Assembly: GCA_041477655.1 (NCBI GenBank)
Contig: JBGOUP010000010.1
Location: forward strand, 1 to 26,068
Direction: 5' to 3'
Length of the DNA stretch: 26,068 nucleotides
DNA from: JBGOUP01 sp041477655
GTDB lineage: Bacteria; Patescibacteriota; UBA1384; 2-12-FULL-50-11
This document shows, in pieces, positions 7,503 to 15,189 of the stretch. The first letter of the stretch is position 1, and the number at the start of each line of letters is the position of its first letter. Position numbers and translations under genes: made by a program. The notes beneath the pieces are model-generated. The model was not told the DNA's origin. It did not search any database and was given only the letters and a program-made list of their open reading frames with translations.

Positions 7503-8186
7503 CTATTTCTTGAGTTCGTCACGGACTTTTTTAACTAGATCATTCATATGATCTTTAGCGCCCAAGCCAAGCGACAGACCCAAGGCCAACGCTAGTGCCG
7601 AAACGATGCCGATGAAGAGAATAACCACAAACTGTCGAGGCACACCAAGAGCGAACATCGAGGCGATGCCGATAAACGAGTAGAACGACCAACGAACAGT
7701 CATCTCGACTAGTCTACTGATAGTTACACCCATACTTTCGGTCGAAACACGTGCTAGCTTAGATAGAACCTCGGTAAACTGGGTGCCAAAAAGAATAAAG
7801 ATGGCTACCCCGAGGACGATCGGGATGTATTCTAGCAGTGAAACGATGAAGGTCTGACCAACTTCAACCTGCAGAACAGCGGCGGCCGGCACCAGAAAGG
7901 CCAAGAAGACCACCCAACGGGTAAATGTACCAGTGATTTCCGCTATATCGGTTCGAAGTTTAGCCTTCCGCAGAACCTCGGTAAACCGACTTTGATCCGA
8001 CAGTGACTGGATCTTAATCACTTCTAGGATCTTGGTCACTATATAACCGATAATAATACCGACGATTGCACCTACTAAGGCAATAATGACGGCGCCAATA
8101 ATGTTAGGCGTAAAGGCGACGATGTGATTCCAAGTCAGCTGAACGGCATCGCGCACCTGTGTGCCCCAAGTATCAATTGCACTCAT
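7503..8186 (-). CDS. Small mechanosensitive-channel-like TM-helix protein
   Basis: A 227-residue membrane protein with about four to five hydrophobic segments (roughly 28-55, 88-105, 118-135, 165-185, 188-210). The N-terminal helix and the Gly/Ala-rich C-terminal segment (IVSALALALGLSLGLGAKDH) resemble the conserved TM-helix domain found in MscS-like proteins, followed by a short basic tail where MscS would carry its large beta domain. It probably lacks that cytosolic vestibule. Function is unproven; it may respond to membrane tension or be an accessory channel subunit. It has a strong ribosome site (AAAGGAGA, 8 bases before the ATG) and an approximately 100-base leader, unlike most genes nearby, and is probably a separate transcription unit downstream of the carboxypeptidase. 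Confidence 0.7.
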   Translation of the reverse strand: MSAIDTWGTQVRDAVQLTWNHIVAFTPNIIGAVIIALVGAIVGIIIGYIVTKILEVIKIQSLSDQSRFTEVLRKAKLRTDIAEITGTFTRWVVFLAFLVPAAAVLQVEVGQTFIVSLLEYIPIVLGVAIFILFGTQFTEVLSKLARVSTESMGVTISRLVEMTVRWSFYSFIGIASMFALGVPRQFVVILFIGIVSALALALGLSLGLGAKDHMNDLVKKVRDELKK

Positions 8187-8343
8187 ACTTTTCTCCTTTC
8201 ATACTTAATTTGATAATTCTCATCTTTTAATAATTCTCATAACCTCGTCGTTTTGTTAATTGTTCCAGGAACACCTTTTAAGTAATTCATTCATTACTAT
8301 ACAGATTAGAATATTTGTCAAGGGGTGATTAAAAAACTGGGGC
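8187..8343 (-). promoter_or_regulatory. Promoter and leader of the TM-helix gene
   Basis: No gene is seen in this gap. On the minus strand a consensus -35 TTGACA (8316-8321) is followed after 17 bases by AGTAAT (8293-8298), or after 14 bases by TATAGT (8296-8301). Transcription would start near 8286, giving a leader of about 100 bases. The leader contains an operator-like palindrome TGTTCCAGGAACA (8261-8273), an 11-base direct repeat ATAATTCTCAT (8213-8223 and 8230-8240), and an AAAGGAGA ribosome site before the ATG at 8186. Confidence 0.5.
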
Positions 8344-9330
8344 TTAATTGTAGTATTTGACAGTGACGTGTTTGTCGGCCCAACTAAATAATTTTGCCAT
8401 CTCTTGGGCGGAAGCGGTGTTGGTTGATTCAGCGGTGTTGAGGACGACCCCAACCAATATTCGATCTCTGATCTTGTACGCGCCAACCATACTATGACCG
8501 GCATCGTTAGTGTAGCCGGTTTTAATGCCGACGGCGTTAATCAGGTAATAGGGGCTGTCGCTTTGGATGAGACGATTAGTATTAACTAAATCGTGATTGA
8601 TCGTTCCGTCAACCGACGAGATGGTAGTCTTTGGCGTAGCAACGATCTGTTTAGCTAAATCGTCTTGCAAGACCAGGCGACCAATATGGGCTAACTCCAG
8701 AGCAGTTGAACGGCCTTTTTCGTCACTAAGACCGGCCGGATCATCGTAAACGGTTGAGTTAAGGTGATGGGCTTTGGCAAATTCATTCATGGCGTCAACG
8801 AAAGGCTTAATTTCGCCGACTCTGCCAGAGTAAACTTCGGCCAGGGTGTAGGCGGCGTCATTGCCCGAGCTGACCAATAAGCCGGTCAATAAATTCTTGA
8901 TAGTGATTTTTTCTCCGGGCACTAACCCGATCTTTGAGCCGATGACGCTTAACGGCGTATCACTGATAGTTACCACTCGATCAAGCGGCAATGATTTTTC
9001 TGCAACTAAGGCTGTGACCATCTTAGTGGTCGAAGCAATCGGTAATGGCTCGTTCTCATCTTTACTTACAATTAATTGACCAGTTGAGCTATCAATCAGA
9101 GCATAAGCTTTCGAATAGATGATTGGATTAAGATTAGTATCGACGCTGAGGTAGGTTTTTAGATCGCTAATCTTGGTTTGTATCTGGGTGCTGGGTAATT
9201 GAGCGGAGTCGGCTTGATTATTGGCTGACTTGGTAAAGCCAAATTGAGTGATCAGTAAATAAGTTAAGGCGACGACAATAAATGTCAGGGCTAATAGCCA
9301 ATTCCAACTAAGTTTAGCTGGATTTGCCAT
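8344..9330 (-). CDS. D-alanyl-D-alanine carboxypeptidase (peptidase S11)
   Basis: A penicillin-binding-protein-type serine peptidase that trims the terminal D-Ala from peptidoglycan stem peptides. Counting from the ATG at 9330: one N-terminal membrane segment (about 12-32), the SxxK motif STTK (100-103, nucleophile Ser100), the SxN motif SGN (155-157) and the KTG motif (270-272, GIKTGYTNDAGHS). The domain is DacA-like but has no obvious C-terminal amphipathic anchor, so it is held by the N-terminal helix. Start choice: ATG at 9330 puts the membrane helix at the N-terminus; the ATG at 9375 would add 15 residues inside aspS. It overlaps the end of aspS by 17 bases, so it is likely the distal gene of the pheST-aspS unit. 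Confidence 0.92.
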   Translation of the reverse strand: MANPAKLSWNWLLALTFIVVALTYLLITQFGFTKSANNQADSAQLPSTQIQTKISDLKTYLSVDTNLNPIIYSKAYALIDSSTGQLIVSKDENEPLPIASTTKMVTALVAEKSLPLDRVVTISDTPLSVIGSKIGLVPGEKITIKNLLTGLLVSSGNDAAYTLAEVYSGRVGEIKPFVDAMNEFAKAHHLNSTVYDDPAGLSDEKGRSTALELAHIGRLVLQDDLAKQIVATPKTTISSVDGTINHDLVNTNRLIQSDSPYYLINAVGIKTGYTNDAGHSMVGAYKIRDRILVGVVLNTAESTNTASAQEMAKLFSWADKHVTVKYYN

Positions 9331-10702
9331 GACGAATTTCAATAGCCAAATCCTTGAGTTGGGCTTTATCAACATCGCTTGGCGATTCCATCATCGTGTC
9401 ATGACCGTCACCGGTTTTGGGAAAAGCAATAACTTCGCGAATTGATGGCTCATTAAATAGGAGCATATAGAGCCGGTCTAAGCCAAAGGCGACGCCGCCG
9501 TGGGGCGGAACGCCGTAATTAAAGGCCTCCAATAAATGGCCGAAATTAGCGTCGATAGTTTCTGACGAGTTACCCAGAAAGGTAAATATCCGGCGAAGTA
9601 CGTCGGGCCGATGGATTCTGATACTGCCGCCACCTAACTCGACACCATTCAGAACTAAATCGTATTGAATCGCTTTGGCCTCCTTGGGTCTTTTTTCAAA
9701 ATCGGCTTCAAACTCTGGAGTTGGACTGGTGAAAGGATGGTGAGTGGCGTCAAAACGATTCTCGGATTCTTTCCACTCAAAGAGCGGAAAATCAGTGATA
9801 AAAACGAAGGCCAGTTCGTCAGGATTGCTGGTGTCACGACGCAGATCTGGAGCGTCTTTCTGATATTTCGCCAGAGCCTGATCGTAACTTAACCGAGGGA
9901 AATCCTTGAAAGTTAAGGTTTTTTCCGGAAAGAACTTAGCTACCAACTCCTTAATTAGTTTCTCAACCAACTCCAAAATTTCATCCTGGCTGGTGAAGCT
10001 TAACTCAACGTCAAGCTGTATAAACTCCGGTTGGCGATCAAAACGAGAATCTTCATCACGAAAACAGCGAGCGATTTGATAATATCGCTCCAGGCCAGCC
10101 ACCATCAGCAGTTGTTTATACTGTTGTGGTGATTGGGGCAGAGCATAAAATTTGCCTGGTTCGATGCGGCTGGGCAACAAAAAATCTCGCGCTCCTTCAG
10201 GCGTAGACTTGGAAATAATCGGTGTCTCAATTTCTGTAAAATCCAGGTCGGTTAACCAATTTCGAATGAAATTGTTAATTTTATGGCGGAGTCTTAAGTT
10301 GTTGGCGCTCTTTTGGGAGCGCAGATCTAAATAGCGATATTTAAGCCTGGTTTCTTCACTGACCGACCGGTCGTTTAATGGCAAAGGCAACGGTTTAGCC
10401 TGGGACAATACCTCTACTTTTTTAATTTGAACCTCGACTTCGCCACTGATGATATTGGGGTTAATTAAGGATTGGGGTCGCCGAGTAACCTCACCTTCAA
10501 TGGCAATGACCGATTCATCGGTGATTTGGCTGGTTGTTTCTAATAATTCGCCAGTAATAACCAATTGGGTTAAGCCGGTGCGATCTCTAAGATCAATAAA
10601 AACCACCTTTGAATGAGTCCGAACAGTCTGGGCCCAACCTTTCATACTGACCTTTTGACCAATATGCTTGCTAACCTCGTTACTTAATATTCGCTGGTTC
10701 AT
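9314..10702 (-). CDS. aspS: Aspartyl-tRNA synthetase, GAD-less compact form
   Basis: Class IIb synthetase charging tRNA-Asp. The N-terminal OB-fold anticodon-binding domain (about 1-105) is followed by the catalytic core: motif 1 around FTEIETPIISKSTPEGARDF (155-174), motif 2 around RCFRDEDSR with QPEFIQLDVE (212-233), motif 3 GVAFGLDRL (403-411). The C-terminus (IREVIAFPKT) is of the bacterial type. At 462 residues it is about 130 shorter than usual bacterial AspRS. The sequence passes from YQKDAPDLR (280-288) to ELAFVFITDFPLFEW (296-310) in a few residues, exactly where the GAD insertion domain normally sits. His30 lies at a position linked to tRNA discrimination, so it may also charge tRNA-Asn (inference). 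It overlaps pheT by 4 bases (ATGA). Confidence 0.96.
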   Translation of the reverse strand: MNQRILSNEVSKHIGQKVSMKGWAQTVRTHSKVVFIDLRDRTGLTQLVITGELLETTSQITDESVIAIEGEVTRRPQSLINPNIISGEVEVQIKKVEVLSQAKPLPLPLNDRSVSEETRLKYRYLDLRSQKSANNLRLRHKINNFIRNWLTDLDFTEIETPIISKSTPEGARDFLLPSRIEPGKFYALPQSPQQYKQLLMVAGLERYYQIARCFRDEDSRFDRQPEFIQLDVELSFTSQDEILELVEKLIKELVAKFFPEKTLTFKDFPRLSYDQALAKYQKDAPDLRRDTSNPDELAFVFITDFPLFEWKESENRFDATHHPFTSPTPEFEADFEKRPKEAKAIQYDLVLNGVELGGGSIRIHRPDVLRRIFTFLGNSSETIDANFGHLLEAFNYGVPPHGGVAFGLDRLYMLLFNEPSIREVIAFPKTGDGHDTMMESPSDVDKAQLKDLAIEIRHGKSS

Positions 10703-12540
10703 CGTATCTGAAATTGTAGCTGACCAGACAGTTTCTGGAAATAATCGTTGAGAGTTTCGGTAACTTCGGAATCAATTAATGAGCGTTTTTGGTTTTGGAA
10801 ATAGAAACGGAATGTCAGAGCTACTTTATTCTCCCCAAGTTTGGCCGATTGATAGCTGTCAACTAACTCACAGAGTATTAGGTCGTTAATGGCTCGAAAA
10901 CCATTGGCCAACAGTCCGGTATCAACTGACCGATCTACTAAAAGTGTGACGTCACGAACTACCGGCGGGAATTTACTCAAAGGCTTAACTACTGGCAAGG
11001 CTGAAACTTCGGTAATTGGTTTGGGCTTGGGCAAAACCAGTTGATTAAGGTAAATCTGGGCGAACCAAACCGGTCGCTGACTAACCTCGAAGTGCTCTAG
11101 GGTTGATTGATCAACAGCCTCAAAACTGACCTGACAGTTATATTTAGCCAATTTGGCTTTGATGGCTTCAAGGATGTTGTCTTGGCCGGCAAGAATAATC
11201 GCCAGTGCGTTCTGCTCGGTTTGGTTGAAGATCGCCCCTATTTCAAAGATTTGGGCCTGTTTGTTGAACGGATTGCCAGCCAGCACTCTTAATAGACTCT
11301 CCTTAAGGTTGGGGCGCAAAAATTTATCTAACGAACTGCGAGGATTTTTGATGGCTATATCGCCATCATTGGCAACAAACGAACTGCTGATAGTTTCAGT
11401 TAGCCCCAGGTTAACTAACTCTAGGCGTAGCTGGTATAATTGTTCGAATAAACCAGGCTTTGGATCGGCTTTGTCGAGTTGTGTGGCTTGGATATTGCCA
11501 AGTCCGATTAAGCGCATTACCTCCTCCGCCACATCGGCAACCTGGTTAATGTCTTGGCGCCAGCTAGGGACTGTCAGTTGGTTATTGTTGATCTCGAAAC
11601 CTAGTTTGGCCAAGTTGGCCAAATCGTTGGTTCCGACAGGATGGCCAAGCAGTCTAACGATATTAGCCAAGTCAAATTCGATCGATTGTGAGTACCTAGG
11701 TATTTTGTACTGTTGGTATCCAGTTAGGACAATGCTTGGTTGAGCTTGTTTGAGCAGATAGATTAGCCTGCCTAAGGCGATGTTGCAGGCTTCAGGATCA
11801 ACACCACGTTGGTACTGATAACTGGCCTGACTGCTAACTCGTGACAGTTGGCTATTGTGCCGGACCCTCGATGGTTCAAACACCGCCGCTTGAATTAGTA
11901 TTTGTGAACTGCTTGGCTTGATGGATGCTCGGTTTGTCCCCATTATTCCAGCTAAATCAACGACCAATTGACCCGAACGCTGAATAAGGGTGCCTTCCAT
12001 CAGTCCCACTTCCTGGCCGTTAATCAGGGTTACGGATTGGGGTTGGGTTAAGCACTCAATCGTCAAGCCGTCTGGCAAGAGGCTCTGATCGAAGGCGTGA
12101 AGCGGGACGCCCAGTTCGTAAGCGATTACGTTTGTCAGGTCTACCAATAGATCTTTGGGCTGAAGGTTGAGGCACTTGAGTTTCTCGATGATTTCAACCG
12201 GACTGGCCTGCGGACGGTAGTTGTCAATACCAAGCAAGCTATCGTTTAAAACAAGTGATTTGGCCGAAGGTTGAACTTCTAAATTGATGATCTTGGTTAT
12301 TGGCGGTAACTCGGATGTAGAGGGTTGATTGAGCTTAAACGAATAAAGTCCGGCTAAATCACGGGCCAAGCCGTAAACAGATAGGCAATCGCCACGATTG
12401 GGTTTAATCTCGACTTCTAACGTATCTTGATTAAGCTTGGTTGCTTCGTGACCAGCCAGAGTTAATTTTTCGGCCAACTCATCGATGGCATAGTTTAAAT
12501 CTGGGATGTAGTCTTTGAGAAATTTGGTTTTAATCAACAT
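10699..12540 (-). CDS. pheT: Phenylalanyl-tRNA synthetase beta subunit, lacking the tRNA-binding domain
   Basis: Beta subunit of the (alpha-beta)2 PheRS. The B1 domain (1-70) is uninterrupted: AGHEATKLNQDT runs straight into LEVEIKPNRGDCLS, whereas in most bacteria about 110 residues of EMAP/OB-fold tRNA-binding domain are inserted there. Next come the B3/B4 editing region (about 100-250), the B5 domain (about 285-350, ending near VADVAEEVMRLIG), the inactive catalytic-like module (about 355-500), and the C-terminal ferredoxin-fold anticodon-binding domain (about 512-613, from KFPPVVRDVTLLV). Total 613 residues against roughly 790-800 normally. It starts at 12540, on the last base of the pheS stop, and ends overlapping aspS, so the three synthetase genes are translationally linked. 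Confidence 0.96.
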   Translation of the reverse strand: MLIKTKFLKDYIPDLNYAIDELAEKLTLAGHEATKLNQDTLEVEIKPNRGDCLSVYGLARDLAGLYSFKLNQPSTSELPPITKIINLEVQPSAKSLVLNDSLLGIDNYRPQASPVEIIEKLKCLNLQPKDLLVDLTNVIAYELGVPLHAFDQSLLPDGLTIECLTQPQSVTLINGQEVGLMEGTLIQRSGQLVVDLAGIMGTNRASIKPSSSQILIQAAVFEPSRVRHNSQLSRVSSQASYQYQRGVDPEACNIALGRLIYLLKQAQPSIVLTGYQQYKIPRYSQSIEFDLANIVRLLGHPVGTNDLANLAKLGFEINNNQLTVPSWRQDINQVADVAEEVMRLIGLGNIQATQLDKADPKPGLFEQLYQLRLELVNLGLTETISSSFVANDGDIAIKNPRSSLDKFLRPNLKESLLRVLAGNPFNKQAQIFEIGAIFNQTEQNALAIILAGQDNILEAIKAKLAKYNCQVSFEAVDQSTLEHFEVSQRPVWFAQIYLNQLVLPKPKPITEVSALPVVKPLSKFPPVVRDVTLLVDRSVDTGLLANGFRAINDLILCELVDSYQSAKLGENKVALTFRFYFQNQKRSLIDSEVTETLNDYFQKLSGQLQFQIR

Positions 12541-13229
12541 TAGAATTGGCCGATTAGGCGATAATCGCCCGATAAAAGTAATCTGACATCGTCAATGCCG
12601 GTAATGGTAACCAGTAGCCGATCCAGACCAATACCAAAAGCAAAACCGGAAGTTTGGCTAGGATCAAGACCCATATTTCTTATTACTTTAGGATGAACCA
12701 TGCCAGCGCCCATTAGTTCTGTCCATCGTTGCTCGCCAACTCTTCGGATATCCGCCTCAATACTTGGCTCGGTGAAAGGGAAATACCCGGGCCTAAATCG
12801 AAACTCAATATCGTTGCCTAAAACAGCTTTAAGCATTGATTGGATGGTGCCAATCAAGCTAGAAAGTGACGCATCTGGACCGATTACCAATCCATCCAGC
12901 TGAAAAAAGTTAGTGTTGTGCATGGAATCGGTGGCTTCATTCCTAAACGATCGTCCCGGGAAAAGAAGCCTAACTGGCGGAGTTTTGTCTTTCATAGTTG
13001 GAATCTGCATAGCCGTGGTATGTGTTCGAAGCAATCGGCCATTCTGTAGATAAAAGGTGTCATGCTCATCGCGAGCGGGGTGGTCGGCCGGGACGTTGAG
13101 CAAGTCGAAGTTATTTTCTTCAGTAACAATTTCCGGACCCAGAACCACTTCAAAACCATATCCTTGAAAGTGCTTAACCAGCTGGGCAGTTAAAGTGGTT
13201 AGAGGATGAAGATGCCCAGTTAATTTCAT
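12540..13229 (-). CDS. pheS: Phenylalanyl-tRNA synthetase alpha subunit, catalytic core only
   Basis: Catalytic subunit of PheRS. Motif 1 (GPEIVTEENNFDLLN), the HPARDEHDTFYL segment, motif 2 (PGRSFRNEATDSMHNTNFFQ) and motif 3 (SGFAFGIGLDRLL) are all intact, so the active site is complete. The protein is 229 residues against about 330-350 usually. It begins at the residues equivalent to the start of the catalytic domain (LTGHLHPLTTL), so the whole N-terminal coiled coil that contacts tRNA-Phe is missing. The start is well fixed: its ATG overlaps the stop of the upstream membrane gene (ATGA), leaving no room for an extension. Confidence 0.95.
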   Translation of the reverse strand: MKLTGHLHPLTTLTAQLVKHFQGYGFEVVLGPEIVTEENNFDLLNVPADHPARDEHDTFYLQNGRLLRTHTTAMQIPTMKDKTPPVRLLFPGRSFRNEATDSMHNTNFFQLDGLVIGPDASLSSLIGTIQSMLKAVLGNDIEFRFRPGYFPFTEPSIEADIRRVGEQRWTELMGAGMVHPKVIRNMGLDPSQTSGFAFGIGLDRLLVTITGIDDVRLLLSGDYRLIGQF

Positions 13230-13603
13230 TGCTTGAGGGTTATCCGTTTACGGAAGGTCAGCTCAAGAATAGCTAGTCCGACGATAACAACAATAGTGGT
13301 GGCCAGATTTAAAAGTGAGAACGATCTTAATAATAAGAATATTGTGGCGGCGACTGCTATCCAGGCTGATAGACGAAATGCCGTGGCAGTGCTACTCCAT
13401 GAGGGCAAGCTCTGAAAACGAAGCCAGCTTAGCCCATAACCGACCATAAAGACTAAACCGAAAATAGTTAGAAATAACGAAACGTAAAAAAGACTGATAA
13501 CGTCTATGCCGGAGGGGGCAGTATTAAAGAGAAGGGTGATTAAGATCCCAATGGCAAATACTGTCACGGTGAATAGGCTGAAAAGAAGCACTCGCGTTCT
13601 CAT
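13226..13603 (-). CDS. Small four-helix membrane protein of unknown function
   Basis: I do not recognise this 125-residue protein. It has four hydrophobic segments (about 5-25, 35-60, 78-95, 98-115), a short loop between helices 2 and 3 (SWLRFQSLPSWSSTATAF) and a basic C-terminus (RKRITLKQ), suggesting that end is cytosolic. No catalytic motif is seen. Its stop overlaps the pheS start by 4 bases, so it is translated from the same message and may serve mainly as the upstream coupled cistron; whether it has a link to PheRS is unknown. No Shine-Dalgarno precedes its ATG. Confidence 0.7.
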   Translation of the reverse strand: MRTRVLLFSLFTVTVFAIGILITLLFNTAPSGIDVISLFYVSLFLTIFGLVFMVGYGLSWLRFQSLPSWSSTATAFRLSAWIAVAATIFLLLRSFSLLNLATTIVVIVGLAILELTFRKRITLKQ

Positions 13604-13643
13604 CTTGCGAAACCTTTGTGAGCGAGAGAGTATGGATAATTCA

Positions 13644-13949
13644 TCAACCCAGCTTATAAAACAACTCGTCTAAATGTTCGAGGTAGTTGTCATCAACCAA
13701 AAAGGTCAGCTTGGGAGTATAACGACCCTCGATATACTTACCCAGTTCGGACTGGATTTTACCTCGGTGTTTATTGATCTGAATCATTAATTCTCTGGTA
13801 GCACGAAGCCAGACTCGAGCAGACTTAAAGTTGGGATCAACCAAGACATCGGCAATTGCTAACTCTGTTTGGTGGGGAAATTCCTTGAGTAATACTTGGC
13901 CAAGAGCTTTTTTAAGCGATTGGCTAACTTGTTCAATTTTATTCTTCAC
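13644..13949 (-). CDS. rbfA: Ribosome-binding factor A
   Basis: A 101-residue single-KH-type protein matching RbfA: the N-terminal helix (IEQVSQSLKKALGQVLLKE), the strand LAIADVLVDPNFKSARVWL, and the C-terminal FYKLG region after TPKLTFLVDDNYLEHLDEL. RbfA binds the 16S rRNA 5' helix and supports 30S maturation, including in the cold. It starts with GTG (13949) and is short by family standards, lacking the usual C-terminal tail. Its position after rpsI fits a ribosome-assembly role. Confidence 0.85.
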   Translation of the reverse strand: MKNKIEQVSQSLKKALGQVLLKEFPHQTELAIADVLVDPNFKSARVWLRATRELMIQINKHRGKIQSELGKYIEGRYTPKLTFLVDDNYLEHLDELFYKLG

Positions 13950-13991
13950 TTAATCATTTTCTCGAGAAACAGTAAAAAACGCAAGCAAACT

Positions 13992-14375
13992 TTAACGTTT
14001 GGCCCACTGTGGCGCCCGGCGGGCTCGCTTGAGACCAGGTTTTTTTCGCTCTTTGACCCGGGCATCGCGAGTTAGCAAACCGGCCTTACGCAGACTTGAG
14101 CGAAGGTCCGGATTTAGTTTAACCAGTGCCCTAGCTACACCTAAGTTGATGGCGTCAAGCTGACTCCGGATACCGCCACCTCTGACGATAACGTCAACGT
14201 CAAGCTGTTGATCTTTACCAATCAATTCAAATAAGGCTTTTAGCGAGGCATAAACGTCTCGAGATTCTTTATTGACGTTCAAATTCCCCCGGCCTGTTTG
14301 AATACGGGTCTGGGCCACCGCCGACTTACGTCTGCCCACCCCAGTAAAAAAATCTTTGGCAGATCTGTCAGTCAT
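13992..14375 (-). CDS. rpsI: 30S ribosomal protein S9
   Basis: A 127-residue S9. The N-terminal GVGRRKSAVAQTRI and the C-terminal GLLTRDARVKERKKPGL plus the basic tail (RRAPQWAKR) are typical; the tail reaches the decoding site and contacts P-site tRNA. A small deletion is visible after GNLNVNKES, where most S9 proteins carry a slightly longer loop. Its ATG shares one base with the rplM stop, the usual L13-S9 pair. Confidence 0.95.
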   Translation of the reverse strand: MTDRSAKDFFTGVGRRKSAVAQTRIQTGRGNLNVNKESRDVYASLKALFELIGKDQQLDVDVIVRGGGIRSQLDAINLGVARALVKLNPDLRSSLRKAGLLTRDARVKERKKPGLKRARRAPQWAKR

Positions 14376-14731
14376 TAGTCTTTTTTAATCACCAGTCTTT
14401 TCATCCAGGCCTGACGGAGACGATTATCTGGAAGCATATTTTTGACGGAATTAATAAGCAGTCTCTCCGGATATTTATCTTTAATCTCACCGGCAGTTTG
14501 GCTTTTGATTCCGCCCGGGTATTGAGAGTGGCGATAATAGCGTTTGTTTTCTAATTTTTTACCAGTCAAAACTACTTTATCAATGTTGTTTATGATAACT
14601 CGATCACCGTGATCTTGATGAAAAGTAAATCCAGTTTTGTGTTTGCCACGGAGTAGATTGGCAACCTTGGTGCTTAGCCTGCCTAAAACCTGGCCGTCAG
14701 CGTCGATGGTATGGGTCTTTTGGTCAATCAT
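14375..14731 (-). CDS. rplM: 50S ribosomal protein L13
   Basis: A 118-residue L13. Recognisable blocks are the WxxxD-like opening (HTIDADGQVLGRLSTKVA), LLRGKHKTGF, DRVIINNIDKVVLTGKK and the YRHSQYPGGIK loop. The C-terminal tail found in longer homologues (about 20 residues) is missing. L13 is an early-assembling large-subunit protein. It overlaps the rplQ end by 4 bases and is followed by rpsI. Confidence 0.95.
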   Translation of the reverse strand: MIDQKTHTIDADGQVLGRLSTKVANLLRGKHKTGFTFHQDHGDRVIINNIDKVVLTGKKLENKRYYRHSQYPGGIKSQTAGEIKDKYPERLLINSVKNMLPDNRLRQAWMKRLVIKKD

Positions 14732-15183
14732 TTTATAGCCACTTTTTTAGCTAACGGCTTTTTTGTCTGTGTTTTGGCATCTGTAGACATAGTCTTGGCC
14801 TCTGTTGGCGTCTCATTCTTTTTTTCAACCTGATTGGCGTCAAGCTGTTTAGTTAAGGCCACCAACGTCTGGGGAGCGTTGTCACCACGGCGGGGATTCA
14901 TACTAATTGTCCGGACAAAAGTAGTATCGTTTTTATTAAAACGAGGCAATAATTCCTCAAAGACTTTTTTAACGGCTAATTTGTCCAGTAATGTTTGATG
15001 AGCATATTTCCGGGCACCAAGATCAGCTGATTTTAAACGATTGAAAAAAACGTTGGCAGTTGATTCTAAACGTTTGGCTTGGGCTCTCTTAAGCGTTAAG
15101 GCCTCAAACAAAACTAATGAGGTAAGCTGATTACGAAGGATGGTTTGATTGAAATCGCTTCGGCTTCTAAGTAACCGCTTCAT
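14728..15183 (-). CDS. rplQ: 50S ribosomal protein L17 with basic C-terminal tail
   Basis: Residues 1-115 form the L17 fold (RNQLTSLVLFE, YAHQTLLDKLAVKKVFEEL, FVRTISMNPRRGDNAPQT). The usual N-terminal stretch MRHRKxGRKLGR is shortened to MKRLLRSRSDF. About 35 extra residues rich in Lys, Thr and Ala follow the core (ending KKPLAKKVAIK), probably disordered and rRNA-binding. AAGG six bases before the ATG serves as ribosome site, just after the rpoA stop. Confidence 0.93.
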   Translation of the reverse strand: MKRLLRSRSDFNQTILRNQLTSLVLFEALTLKRAQAKRLESTANVFFNRLKSADLGARKYAHQTLLDKLAVKKVFEELLPRFNKNDTTFVRTISMNPRRGDNAPQTLVALTKQLDANQVEKKNETPTEAKTMSTDAKTQTKKPLAKKVAIK

Positions 15184-15189
15184 CAGACC

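Noticed and set aside
11153..11743. 196-residue plus-strand frame inside pheT
   Set aside because: It is antisense to well-conserved pheT codons and shows no independent protein features or start signals.
13958..13969. Palindrome TTTCTCGAGAAA upstream of rbfA as a terminator
   Set aside because: It has no loop and no T-run, and lies between co-directional ribosomal genes; a 12-base palindrome of this composition may be chance.
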